Under the pieces are notes generated by a model that did no database searches, was not told the DNA's origin, and saw nothing but the letters and a program-made list of their open reading frames with translations. A stretch of 5,846 bases of DNA, from assembly GCA_002315535.1 (NCBI GenBank), contig DCHA01000076.1, positions 9,550-15,395 on the forward strand. Reading direction: 5' to 3'. Shown here piece by piece: positions 1-5,512 of the stretch; the stretch's first letter is position 1; every line of letters begins with the position of its first letter. Both the position numbers and the translations under genes were made by a program. The stretch comes from Firmicutes bacterium UBA1764 (lineage in GTDB: Bacteria > Bacillota > Clostridia > Peptostreptococcales > Anaerovoracaceae).

Positions 1-408
1 TTCAACCCAAGTGATAAGTTTGATGCAGCTCATATCGAAACCAAGAAAATGCAGTATCTCTACAACGATGGAGAACTCTATTATTTCATGGATCCGGAAA
101 GCTTCGATCAGGTTCCTCTTGGACAGGACCTCGTTGCTGATGCTATCAAGTTCATCAGAGAAAATGACGTTGTAACAGTAAAGTTCTATGAAGGAAGTGC
201 ATTCCTTGTAGAAGCTGAAAACTTTGTAAACCTTAAGGTTATCGAAACAGAGCCTGGTGTTAAGGGTAATACAGCAACTAACGTAACAAAGGCTGCTACA
301 GTTGAAACAGGCGCAGTAGTTCAGGTTCCTATCTTCATCGAAGAGGGCGAGTTAATTCAGATTGATACCAGATCAGGCGAATACCTTGGTCGTGCAAAGG
401 CTGAATAG
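1..408 (+). CDS. efp: Elongation factor P, C-terminal part (5' end outside window)
   Basis: EF-P binds ribosomes stalled at polyproline stretches and promotes peptide-bond formation in the cytoplasm. The reading frame is open from base 1, and its first residues, FNPSDKFDAAHIETKKMQYL, already match EF-P, so the ATG at 49 is internal and not the start. About 135 residues are visible against a usual 185 or so; the missing part is most of the N-terminal KOW-like domain, including the tip residue that is modified in some species. What remains is the two OB-fold domains. The signature LYYFMDPESFDQV opens the central domain, and IQIDTRSGEYLGRA is the typical C-terminal end. Codons are C-ending for Phe and Ile (mostly TTC, ATC), unlike the genes downstream, which fits high expression. 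The stop is TAG at 406-408, followed directly by an intrinsic terminator, so efp ends its transcription unit. Identification is firm. Confidence 0.97.
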   Translation, partial: FNPSDKFDAAHIETKKMQYLYNDGELYYFMDPESFDQVPLGQDLVADAIKFIRENDVVTVKFYEGSAFLVEAENFVNLKVIETEPGVKGNTATNVTKAATVETGAVVQVPIFIEEGELIQIDTRSGEYLGRAKAE

Positions 409-416
409 TATTTTAT

Positions 417-446
417 AGCGCAAGTATTACTTGCGCTTATTTTCTT
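417..446 (+). terminator. Intrinsic terminator of efp
   Basis: AGCGCAAG (417-424) pairs perfectly with CTTGCGCT (430-437). A further T425-A429 pair leaves a very tight loop of three bases, or the loop is TATTA if that pair stays open. A T-rich tail follows (TTATTTTCTT, 437-446). It begins 9 nt after the efp stop. The reverse strand has no comparable T run, so it should act only in the + direction. It ends about 21 nt before the mltG start. Confidence 0.88.
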
Positions 447-467
447 ATATACCTGATTAATTAAATT

Positions 468-1547
468 ATGGCTAAACACAAAAAGAAGAAAAAATTAACA
501 CGTTACTATCTGTTAATTCTTTTCCTTGTTTTCGGATTATGTCTTTGCGGTGCATTATTTGTGTATAGAGGATTAACAAATTACAATGATATTTGTGATC
601 CGGATGACACTGAATACTATACCGTTACTGTTAATCCGGGAATGACCGGAAAACAGATTGCTGTTCTTCTGGAGGAAGAGGGCATTATTAAGAGCGCTGC
701 AAAATTCAGCAAGAGAGCTCAGATTATCGGAGTATCTTCATTGTTCCAGGCAGGCGAATATCAGTTATCTCCTTCAATGAGCACTGATGAGCTGTATGAG
801 GCACTTCAAAATGCAAGAAGAAAGACTGTTAGCTTCACTATTCCTGAGGGCTACTCTTTAAAGCTTACTGCAGAAAAGCTTGTAAGCGACGGGCTTATTT
901 CATCTGTTGATGAGTTTTATTCTGCTCTTGAAGACGATTACGATTATTGGTTCATACCTGATGAACTATATGGAGACCCGACAGGAGTAATCAGCGCAAG
1001 AGGCAACAGACTTGAAGGATATCTTGCCCCAAATACATACGAGGTATTTGAGGGAGCCAATGCTCATGATATCATTGATAAGATGCTTTCCGGATTCAAT
1101 AAAACCTTCACAGAAGATTTTAAGAAGAAGGCTGAATCAATGGGTTACAGTGTTCAAGAGATTGTAACTATTGCATCAATGATAGAAAATGAAACTCAGG
1201 TTTCACTTGAAAGAGAAAAGGTTGCAAGCGTTATTTATAATCGCCTAAATATAGGAATGAAGCTGCAGCTTGATGCATGCATTCAGTACTGTCTTGGCGA
1301 ACATAAGGACAGGGTATTGTATTCTGATTTGGAAATCGATTCACCGTACAATACATATAAGGTTGATGGACTCCCTGCGGGACCTATTTGTTCCCCCAGA
1401 ACAGAATCAATTGAAGCTGCTCTGTATCCGGCAGAGACAGATTATCTGTACTATGTATTAAAACCGGATAATTCAGGAGAGCATAATTTTGCAAAGACTG
1501 CAGATGAGTTCTCTAAATACAAACAGCAATATATTAATTCGCTGTAG
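468..1547 (+). CDS. mltG: Endolytic transglycosylase MltG (YceG-like)
   Basis: MltG is a membrane-bound lytic transglycosylase that cleaves nascent peptidoglycan strands and is thought to set glycan chain length. The 359-residue protein has a Lys-rich cytoplasmic start (residues 3-9), one membrane segment (about 13-34), then an extracytoplasmic part. Two similar stretches, about 53-80 (VNPGMTGKQIAVLLEEEGII) and 122-150 (IPEGYSLKLTAEKLVSDGLI), look like the LysM-like repeats known in the family. The catalytic domain shows LEGYLAPNTYEV (182-193), ASMIENET (236-243; the family's catalytic Glu lies in this motif, E240 or E242), LQLDACIQY (266-274), DSPYNTY (291-297) and GLPAGPICSP (301-310). Length is normal for a Firmicute MltG. 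The ATG at 468 puts the basic stretch and membrane segment at the N-terminus, but no Shine-Dalgarno precedes it. The gene lies between two terminators and is probably monocistronic. In Bacillus, spoIIIA genes follow efp at this position. Confidence 0.95.
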   Translation: MAKHKKKKKLTRYYLLILFLVFGLCLCGALFVYRGLTNYNDICDPDDTEYYTVTVNPGMTGKQIAVLLEEEGIIKSAAKFSKRAQIIGVSSLFQAGEYQLSPSMSTDELYEALQNARRKTVSFTIPEGYSLKLTAEKLVSDGLISSVDEFYSALEDDYDYWFIPDELYGDPTGVISARGNRLEGYLAPNTYEVFEGANAHDIIDKMLSGFNKTFTEDFKKKAESMGYSVQEIVTIASMIENETQVSLEREKVASVIYNRLNIGMKLQLDACIQYCLGEHKDRVLYSDLEIDSPYNTYKVDGLPAGPICSPRTESIEAALYPAETDYLYYVLKPDNSGEHNFAKTADEFSKYKQQYINSL

Positions 1548-1578
1548 AGTAGATTTGATCTTTTAAAATTTAAGAGTA

Positions 1579-1607
1579 TTTAAATTATTAAGCAGGTCTA
1601 CTATATT
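1579..1607 (+). promoter_or_regulatory. Candidate sigma-A promoter for the Asp23-like/nusB/xseAB operon
   Basis: TTTAAA (1579-1584) matches 4 of 6 bases of TTGACA. TATATT (1602-1607) matches 5 of 6 bases of TATAAT. The spacer is 17 bp. Transcription would start near 1614, giving a leader of about 14 nt before the ATG at 1629. The -10 box falls in the loop of the mltG terminator hairpin. AT-rich sequence yields such matches by chance, so this is a prediction from sequence only. Confidence 0.4.
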
Positions 1608-1624
1608 TGTAGGCCTGCTTTTAT
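1590..1624 (+). terminator. Intrinsic terminator-like hairpin after mltG
   Basis: AAGCAGGTCTAC (1590-1601) pairs with GTAGGCCTGCTT (1609-1620) over 12 bp, including one T-G wobble (1597/1613), around the loop TATATTT. A short T run (1619-1622) and then ATCTATAT follow. The run is modest, so termination may be partial. It begins 42 nt after the mltG stop and ends almost at the next start codon (1629). It could act as a terminator, as a read-through attenuator for the next operon, or as a structure affecting the start. Confidence 0.75.
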
Positions 1625-1628
1625 CTAT

Positions 1629-1946
1629 ATGGTTAATAAATTAAAAATAATTGAAGAGTCGCTGGCGAATACAATTGCTCCGGAAATATTATCCGTCTCC
1701 GGTGTTGGTTCTCTTGTCCAAACATCTTTTCCGAAGATGTTCACTAATAAAGAATATGTTAAGGGAATTCTTATTAGTGCTGAGGAAGAAACGGTTATTT
1801 TTGATATTTATATAAATGTTATTTTTGGTTCTAAGATTCCTCAAACTGCATTTGCAGTTCAGGAGGCTGTAAAAAAGATTGCAGAATCAAAATATAAAAT
1901 TAGCAAAATCAAAGTCAATATTCATGTGCAAGGAATAGATTTTTAA
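1629..1946 (+). CDS. Asp23/Gls24 family (DUF322, YqhY-like) protein
   Basis: This 105-residue protein belongs to the Asp23/Gls24 family. Visible family features are an N-terminal helix with IAPEILSVSGVGSL (16-29), a central strand region (VIFDIYINVIFGSKIP, 56-71), a helix with VQEAVKKIAES, and the typical ending VNIHVQGIDF (96-105). No signal peptide or membrane segment is seen, so it is probably cytoplasmic. The exact role is unclear. The Bacillus subtilis relative yqhY, also next to nusB, is linked genetically to acetyl-CoA carboxylase, but accB and accC are not in this window. It is the first gene of the apparent operon, with nusB starting 1 nt after its stop. The ATG at 1629 gives a family-typical length, but no Shine-Dalgarno is visible: the start lies 6 nt beyond the T run of the upstream hairpin. 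Phe and Ile codons are almost all T- or A-ending. Confidence 0.88.
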   Translation: MVNKLKIIEESLANTIAPEILSVSGVGSLVQTSFPKMFTNKEYVKGILISAEEETVIFDIYINVIFGSKIPQTAFAVQEAVKKIAESKYKISKIKVNIHVQGIDF

Positions 1947-1947
1947 A

Positions 1948-2349
1948 ATGAAAAGAAGTGAAATCAGAGAATTATTAATGCAGGTGGTTTTCCAAATGGA
2001 GGGCCAAAATGATTTTTCGAAGTCTGTTATGGACAAGTTTTTAGAAGGCAAGATTTCTGAAACAGATGAGCAGATGGATTATGCTCATAAACTGATGGTT
2101 GCCTTTATTGCTAACAAGGAAGAAATCGATAGTATGATTGAGACCGCTTCATATAAGTGGCACGTTAATCGTATGGCTAAGGTTGATTTGGCTGTATTAA
2201 GAATTGCCGTTACGGAAATCAAATTCTTGAAGGGTTGCGATGTTCCTGAGCAGGTTGCCATTAATGAGGCTGTTAATCTTGCAAAAAAATATGGTTCGGA
2301 AGAGTCCGGCAAATTTGTTAACGGTATTCTTGGAAGGCTTGCAAAATAG
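1948..2349 (+). CDS. nusB: Transcription antitermination factor NusB
   Basis: NusB forms a dimer with NusE (ribosomal protein S10) that binds boxA RNA and supports antitermination, chiefly of rRNA operons. The 133-residue length is normal. The all-helical NusB fold is supported by the N-terminal RSEIRELLMQVVFQMEG (3-19), where the Arg-rich helix contacts RNA in known homologues; by W71 and the stretch MAKVDLAVLRIAVTEI (76-91); and by the C-terminal signature VPEQVAINEAVNLAKKYGS (99-117) with GKFVNGILGRLAK at the end. The start is ATG at 1948, 1 nt after the Asp23-like stop. AAGGA (1930-1934) lies 13 nt upstream, far for a Shine-Dalgarno, so coupling to the preceding gene is likely. Its TAG stop shares one base with the GTG start of the next gene. 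Confidence 0.97.
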   Translation: MKRSEIRELLMQVVFQMEGQNDFSKSVMDKFLEGKISETDEQMDYAHKLMVAFIANKEEIDSMIETASYKWHVNRMAKVDLAVLRIAVTEIKFLKGCDVPEQVAINEAVNLAKKYGSEESGKFVNGILGRLAK

Positions 2350-3272
2350 TGGCATATCTTGCTTTTGATACAAGTAATTATACGAGCTCTGTCTCGCTTG
2401 CCGAAAACGGCAAGATTCTGTCTGATAAACGTATTCTTCTTACTGTAAAAAAGGATACAGTTGGACTCAGACAATCCGAAGCCTTGTATCAGCATTGGGA
2501 GAATATGCCGAAGCTGATAGCAGAGACCTTTGATTATATTAATCAAAATAGTATTTCTGTTGAAGGGATTGTTGTTTCGTCAAGACCTCGCCCTTTAGAA
2601 GGCTCTTATATGCCGGTTTTCAATGCGGGCGTTTGCATAGCAAAAATACTAGGGGCATCACTTAATGTGCCTGTTATTTTCAGATCGCATCAGGAAGGAC
2701 ATATTCTCTCCGCCGCATATTCTAATCAGGTGGATTTTTCGAAGCCTCTTGTATGTGCTCATTTATCAGGCGGGACTCTTGAGCTTGTTACAATTGATTG
2801 CGGCATGATCAAAATAATTGGCGGCACAAAGGATATTTCCTACGGACAATTAATTGACAGACTTGGCGTTGCATTGGGCTTTGATTTCCCTGCAGGCAAA
2901 TATATTGACAAGCTTGCGATGAGCTTTGATCATGAAAACTTCAAAGTGGACTTTAAACCTATATTTACACAGGGTTGTGAGCTGAATATTTCAGGACTTG
3001 AAACTCAGCTAAAAAAAGCGCTGGATAATAACGAGCTTTCAATTGAAGAGCTTTCATATTGCATAATGAAGCTGATTTCTGACAGCTTTATAAAAATCAT
3101 TTCCAATACGGGAATTAAACAGGTCCTGGTAAGTGGGGGAGTTGCGTCAAGCTCTTTCCTCAGAAAGTACTGCGAGAAAGAGGGTTATATATTTGGATTG
3201 CCCGAGCTTTGCAGTGACAATGCGTGCGGATTAGCATTATCGGAGGGTAAATTACCTTGGTTAAACCAGTAA
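2349..3272 (+). CDS. TsaD/Kae1-like (peptidase M22 family) paralog
   Basis: A 307-residue ASKHA-fold protein of the TsaD/Kae1 family. Canonical TsaD (about 340 residues) makes the t6A modification of ANN-decoding tRNAs. Motifs in order are LAFDTSNYTSS (4-14, first phosphate loop), SHQEGH (113-118, matching the HxxxH metal site, H114 and H118), HLSGGTLEL (138-146), GQLIDRLGVALGFDFPAGK (166-184), VLVSGGVASSSFLRKY (259-274) and LCSDNACGLAL (287-297). Departures from TsaD are the lack of His in the usual SGGHT motif (here SGGT), a differing N-terminal segment (28-50), and the shorter length. It is therefore probably a paralog, with the true tsaD elsewhere in the genome; a role in t6A synthesis is not shown. 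The GTG start at 2349 overlaps the nusB stop by 1 nt, and GGAAGG (2332-2337) lies 11 nt upstream. It overlaps xseA by 16 nt. In B. subtilis, folD occupies this position. Confidence 0.85.
   Translation: MAYLAFDTSNYTSSVSLAENGKILSDKRILLTVKKDTVGLRQSEALYQHWENMPKLIAETFDYINQNSISVEGIVVSSRPRPLEGSYMPVFNAGVCIAKILGASLNVPVIFRSHQEGHILSAAYSNQVDFSKPLVCAHLSGGTLELVTIDCGMIKIIGGTKDISYGQLIDRLGVALGFDFPAGKYIDKLAMSFDHENFKVDFKPIFTQGCELNISGLETQLKKALDNNELSIEELSYCIMKLISDSFIKIISNTGIKQVLVSGGVASSSFLRKYCEKEGYIFGLPELCSDNACGLALSEGKLPWLNQ
3242..3246 (+). promoter_or_regulatory. Ribosome binding site deciding the TTG start of xseA
   Basis: GGAGG lies 10 nt before the TTG at 3257, inside the end of the preceding gene. An in-frame TAA at 3248-3250 rules out any start further upstream. 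Later candidate starts would remove the conserved SVSQLN motif. The TTG start is therefore well supported. Confidence 0.8.
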
Positions 3273-4387
3273 GCGTTTCTCAGCTGAATGGCTATGTAAA
3301 AAGAATATTGGCAACTGATCCGATACTTAGTAATGTTTCGGTTGTTGGCGAGCTTACAAATTTGACAAGGCATTCCTCAGGTCATTGGTACTTTTCACTT
3401 AAGGATGAAACATCAACTATCAGATGCTTTCTACCAAGAGATAGAGTATTAAAGCTTCGTTTCGAGTTAGAAGAAGGCATGAAGATAATTGCATACGGGG
3501 CTGTTTCAGTTTATGAACGCGGTGGATCCTACTCTCTTAATATAAGAGATCTTGATGTTGAGGGCGAAGGCGATTTAAAAAAGGCTTTTGATCTGCTTAT
3601 GAAAAAGCTTTCCGCTGAAGGTTTATTTGATGAATCGAGAAAGAAGCCGCTTCCTTATTTCCCAAAGCGTATTGGTGTTGTTACATCGCCTACAGGTGCG
3701 GCTATCAGAGACATAATAACGACTGTAAAGAGACGGAATCCCTTGATTGATATTCTGCTGTATCCTTGCCTTGTTCAAGGTCCTGATGCTGCACAAAGCA
3801 TTGCAGACGGTATCAGCTTTTTAAACAAGAATAATCCGGAGCTTGAGCTGTTAATCGTAGGACGAGGCGGTGGCAGTGCAGAGGATCTTTGGTGCTTTAA
3901 TGAGGAACTTGTTGCCAGAGCAATTGCCGCTTCGGCAATACCAATTATTTCAGCTGTAGGTCATGAGGTAGATTATCTTATCAGTGACTATGCTGCAGAT
4001 TGCAGGGCGGCAACACCAACCGCAGCGGCTGAGATTGCGACACCTAATATTGCAAACTTTATAGATACAATTAATACAAATTGTCCTGAAAGACTTTTCG
4101 AAGTATTAGTTAACAGATACGAATACGAGCAGGCAAAAATTGACCATCTTAGCGAAATGTGCACAGCCGCAATAGACTCGGTATTTATGGACGCGTCACA
4201 CAGGCTGTCAATGATAAAGCTTGATCTTGATACATTAAATCCTTTCCTTCAAATTGAACGAGGTTACGCAATTGCAAGATCCAAGGATAAATGGATTCAG
4301 TCAATAGATGACATTAATATAAATGACAATTTTGCTTTGACATTAAAAGACGGAACTTTGAATTGTGTTGTTAAAGGAAAGGAATAG
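3257..4387 (+). CDS. xseA: Exonuclease VII large subunit
   Basis: XseA is the catalytic subunit of exonuclease VII, which degrades single-stranded DNA to oligonucleotides. The N-terminal OB fold runs from about 5 to 100, with VSVSQLNGYVKRIL (5-18) and GELTNLTRHSSGHWYFSLKD (31-50). The nuclease domain has IGVVTSPTGAAIRDI (139-153), GRGGGSAEDLW (202-212) and GHEVDY (235-240), then DCRAATPTAAAEIATP. D152, R203, H236 and D239 correspond to the four conserved residues implicated in E. coli catalysis (D155, R205, H238, D241). The C-terminal motif NPFLQIERGYAIA (328-340) is present. Total length is 376 residues against about 450 in E. coli and B. subtilis. The loss lies in the coiled-coil region between 264 and 326, about 60 residues instead of roughly 100-140. 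It starts at TTG with a good GGAGG, overlaps the M22-like gene by 16 nt, and is followed 1 nt later by xseB, its partner. Confidence 0.97.
   Translation: MVKPVSVSQLNGYVKRILATDPILSNVSVVGELTNLTRHSSGHWYFSLKDETSTIRCFLPRDRVLKLRFELEEGMKIIAYGAVSVYERGGSYSLNIRDLDVEGEGDLKKAFDLLMKKLSAEGLFDESRKKPLPYFPKRIGVVTSPTGAAIRDIITTVKRRNPLIDILLYPCLVQGPDAAQSIADGISFLNKNNPELELLIVGRGGGSAEDLWCFNEELVARAIAASAIPIISAVGHEVDYLISDYAADCRAATPTAAAEIATPNIANFIDTINTNCPERLFEVLVNRYEYEQAKIDHLSEMCTAAIDSVFMDASHRLSMIKLDLDTLNPFLQIERGYAIARSKDKWIQSIDDININDNFALTLKDGTLNCVVKGKE
4373..4383 (+). promoter_or_regulatory. Ribosome binding site deciding the xseB start
   Basis: Two overlapping AAAGGA copies (4373-4378 and 4378-4383) lie 10 and 5 nt before the ATG at 4389. 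They favour this ATG over the in-frame GTG at 4365, which would add eight unconserved residues and extend back into xseA. Confidence 0.75.
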
Positions 4388-4388
4388 T

Positions 4389-4610
4389 ATGGCAACCAAG
4401 AAAACTATGAGTTTTGAAGATGCAGTCCAGAAGCTTGAAGCTGCAAGTCAGCAACTGAAATCCGGCAAGCTTAGTTTGGAAGAAAGCTCAAAGCTTTATG
4501 AAGAAAGTATAAAATACTACGAGCTTGCGAACTGCATTCTAAAAGAAGCAAAACAAAAGATTGAAATCTATCGCCCTGAAACGGGAAAAACGGAGGATTT
4601 TGAAGACTGA
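4389..4610 (+). CDS. xseB: Exonuclease VII small subunit
   Basis: XseB is the small helical subunit that binds the coiled-coil region of XseA to form active exonuclease VII. With the ATG at 4389 the protein has 73 residues, typical of the family. The conserved pattern is plain: MSFEDAVQKLEAASQQL (7-23), SGKLSLEESSKLYEESIKYY (24-43), then a second helix ending KEAKQKIEIY. The tail from about residue 62 (PETGKTEDFED) is acidic and probably disordered. It starts 1 nt after the xseA stop, behind a double AAAGGA, so translation of the two subunits is probably coupled. Its TGA stop shares one base with the ispA ATG. Small size aside, the identification is firm because of the motif and the position after xseA. 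Confidence 0.95.
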   Translation: MATKKTMSFEDAVQKLEAASQQLKSGKLSLEESSKLYEESIKYYELANCILKEAKQKIEIYRPETGKTEDFED

Positions 4611-5512
4611 TGTTCGGAGAGGCATATAAAAGCTTAAAAGAAATTGTCGACGATCACATTTTAGATTTTATTCCTGATGTAGATCCTAAAAGCAGCATTT
4701 TATATGATGCTATGAAGTATTCATTAATTGCAGGTGGCAAAAGAATCAGACCAGTTCTGCTTTTGGCGTTTTTCCAAATTGCATCCAAGCATTCAATGGA
4801 GTTAAGCTTTGCAATTCCGTTTGCAGAAGCAGTTGAGTATATTCAAACTTATTCACTGATACATGATGATCTTCCTGCAATGGATAATGATGATTACAGA
4901 AGAGGGATGTTGACAAATCATAAGGTCTTTGGTGAGGATATTGCAATTCTTGCCGGAGATGCACTGCTTTCTTCCGCTCATGAAATCATGTATAAGGATA
5001 TGCTTCTTTATATTGATAATAATGATTATCTAAAACGCAAGGTTAAAGCCGCAAGCACAATTGCAAAGGGTACCGGAGTCAGAGGAATGGTTCAGGGACA
5101 AATTGCAGATGTGGAAAATGAGGGCAAGCCTTGTTCTGCCGAAATGCTCGATTTTATTGATTCGAATAAAACTGCTGCATTTATAGAAGCCTCTGTAATG
5201 GCAGGCTGCTACCTTGGCGGCGCAAGCAGTGAGCTTAAAGAGGATGCCAGATGCTATGGTGAATATCTTGGCCACGCATTTCAGGTTGTTGATGACATAA
5301 TGGATGTTATCAGCACAAAAGAAGAACGCGGCAAAGATGTCGGCGGAGATGCTGAGCTTGGCAAGTCTACTTATCCTGCTGTATACGGCCTTGAAGAATC
5401 AAAGGCTATTGCTTTCGAGCTGTTAAGTAAGGCGAGAAAAGTGATTAATAAGTACGAGAATAACGAAGTGCCTATTAGCATAATAAATTATTTAGAAGGA
5501 CAAATTAGGTAA
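4610..5512 (+). CDS. ispA: Farnesyl diphosphate synthase (IspA-type polyprenyl synthetase)
   Basis: This trans-prenyltransferase condenses isopentenyl diphosphate with allylic diphosphates to make chiefly farnesyl diphosphate, the precursor of undecaprenyl phosphate and longer polyprenyls. The protein has 300 residues, normal for the family. Motifs are GGKRIRP (42-48), the first Asp-rich motif HDDLPAMDNDD (85-95, D86, D87, D92), RRG (97-99), MVQGQIADVE (160-169) and the second Asp-rich motif FQVVDDIMDV (224-233, D228, D229, D232), followed by GKDVGGDAELGKSTYP (241-256). Tyr81 at the fifth position before the first motif, and the context YSLIHDD, match bacterial FPP synthases. Product length cannot be proved from sequence, and geranylgeranyl diphosphate is an alternative. 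The ATG at 4610 overlaps the xseB stop by one base. GGAGG (4592-4596) lies 13 nt upstream, rather far. dxs of the same pathway follows with a 1-nt overlap. Confidence 0.95.
   Translation: MFGEAYKSLKEIVDDHILDFIPDVDPKSSILYDAMKYSLIAGGKRIRPVLLLAFFQIASKHSMELSFAIPFAEAVEYIQTYSLIHDDLPAMDNDDYRRGMLTNHKVFGEDIAILAGDALLSSAHEIMYKDMLLYIDNNDYLKRKVKAASTIAKGTGVRGMVQGQIADVENEGKPCSAEMLDFIDSNKTAAFIEASVMAGCYLGGASSELKEDARCYGEYLGHAFQVVDDIMDVISTKEERGKDVGGDAELGKSTYPAVYGLEESKAIAFELLSKARKVINKYENNEVPISIINYLEGQIR

Noticed and set aside
1263..1290. MltG motif LQLDACIQY instead of the proteobacterial LQTDPTVIY
   Set aside because: As I recall, Clostridia MltG proteins commonly have LQxDA at this place, so it is family variation and not a lost active-site residue.
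1270..1461. Open frame of 63 codons inside mltG on the + strand
   Set aside because: It lies wholly within the strongly conserved catalytic part of mltG in another frame and has no family resemblance or SD.
1560..1576. Second hairpin after mltG (CTTTTAAA with TTTAAGAG)
   Set aside because: The arms are almost all A/T, include a wobble, and leave a one-base loop, so it is unlikely to form; it reads as ordinary AT-rich spacer.
2085..2546. 153-codon open frame on the - strand
   Set aside because: It is antisense to nusB and the start of the M22-like gene, both of which have clear conserved motifs; the translation resembles nothing I recognise.
4365..4388. Longer xseB from GTG at 4365
   Set aside because: The extra eight residues are not part of the family, and the double AAAGGA sits correctly before the ATG at 4389.
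4746..5275. Two - strand open frames (4746-4964 and 5030-5275) opposite ispA
   Set aside because: Both are shadows of conserved ispA sequence, including the Asp-rich motif region, with no supporting signal.
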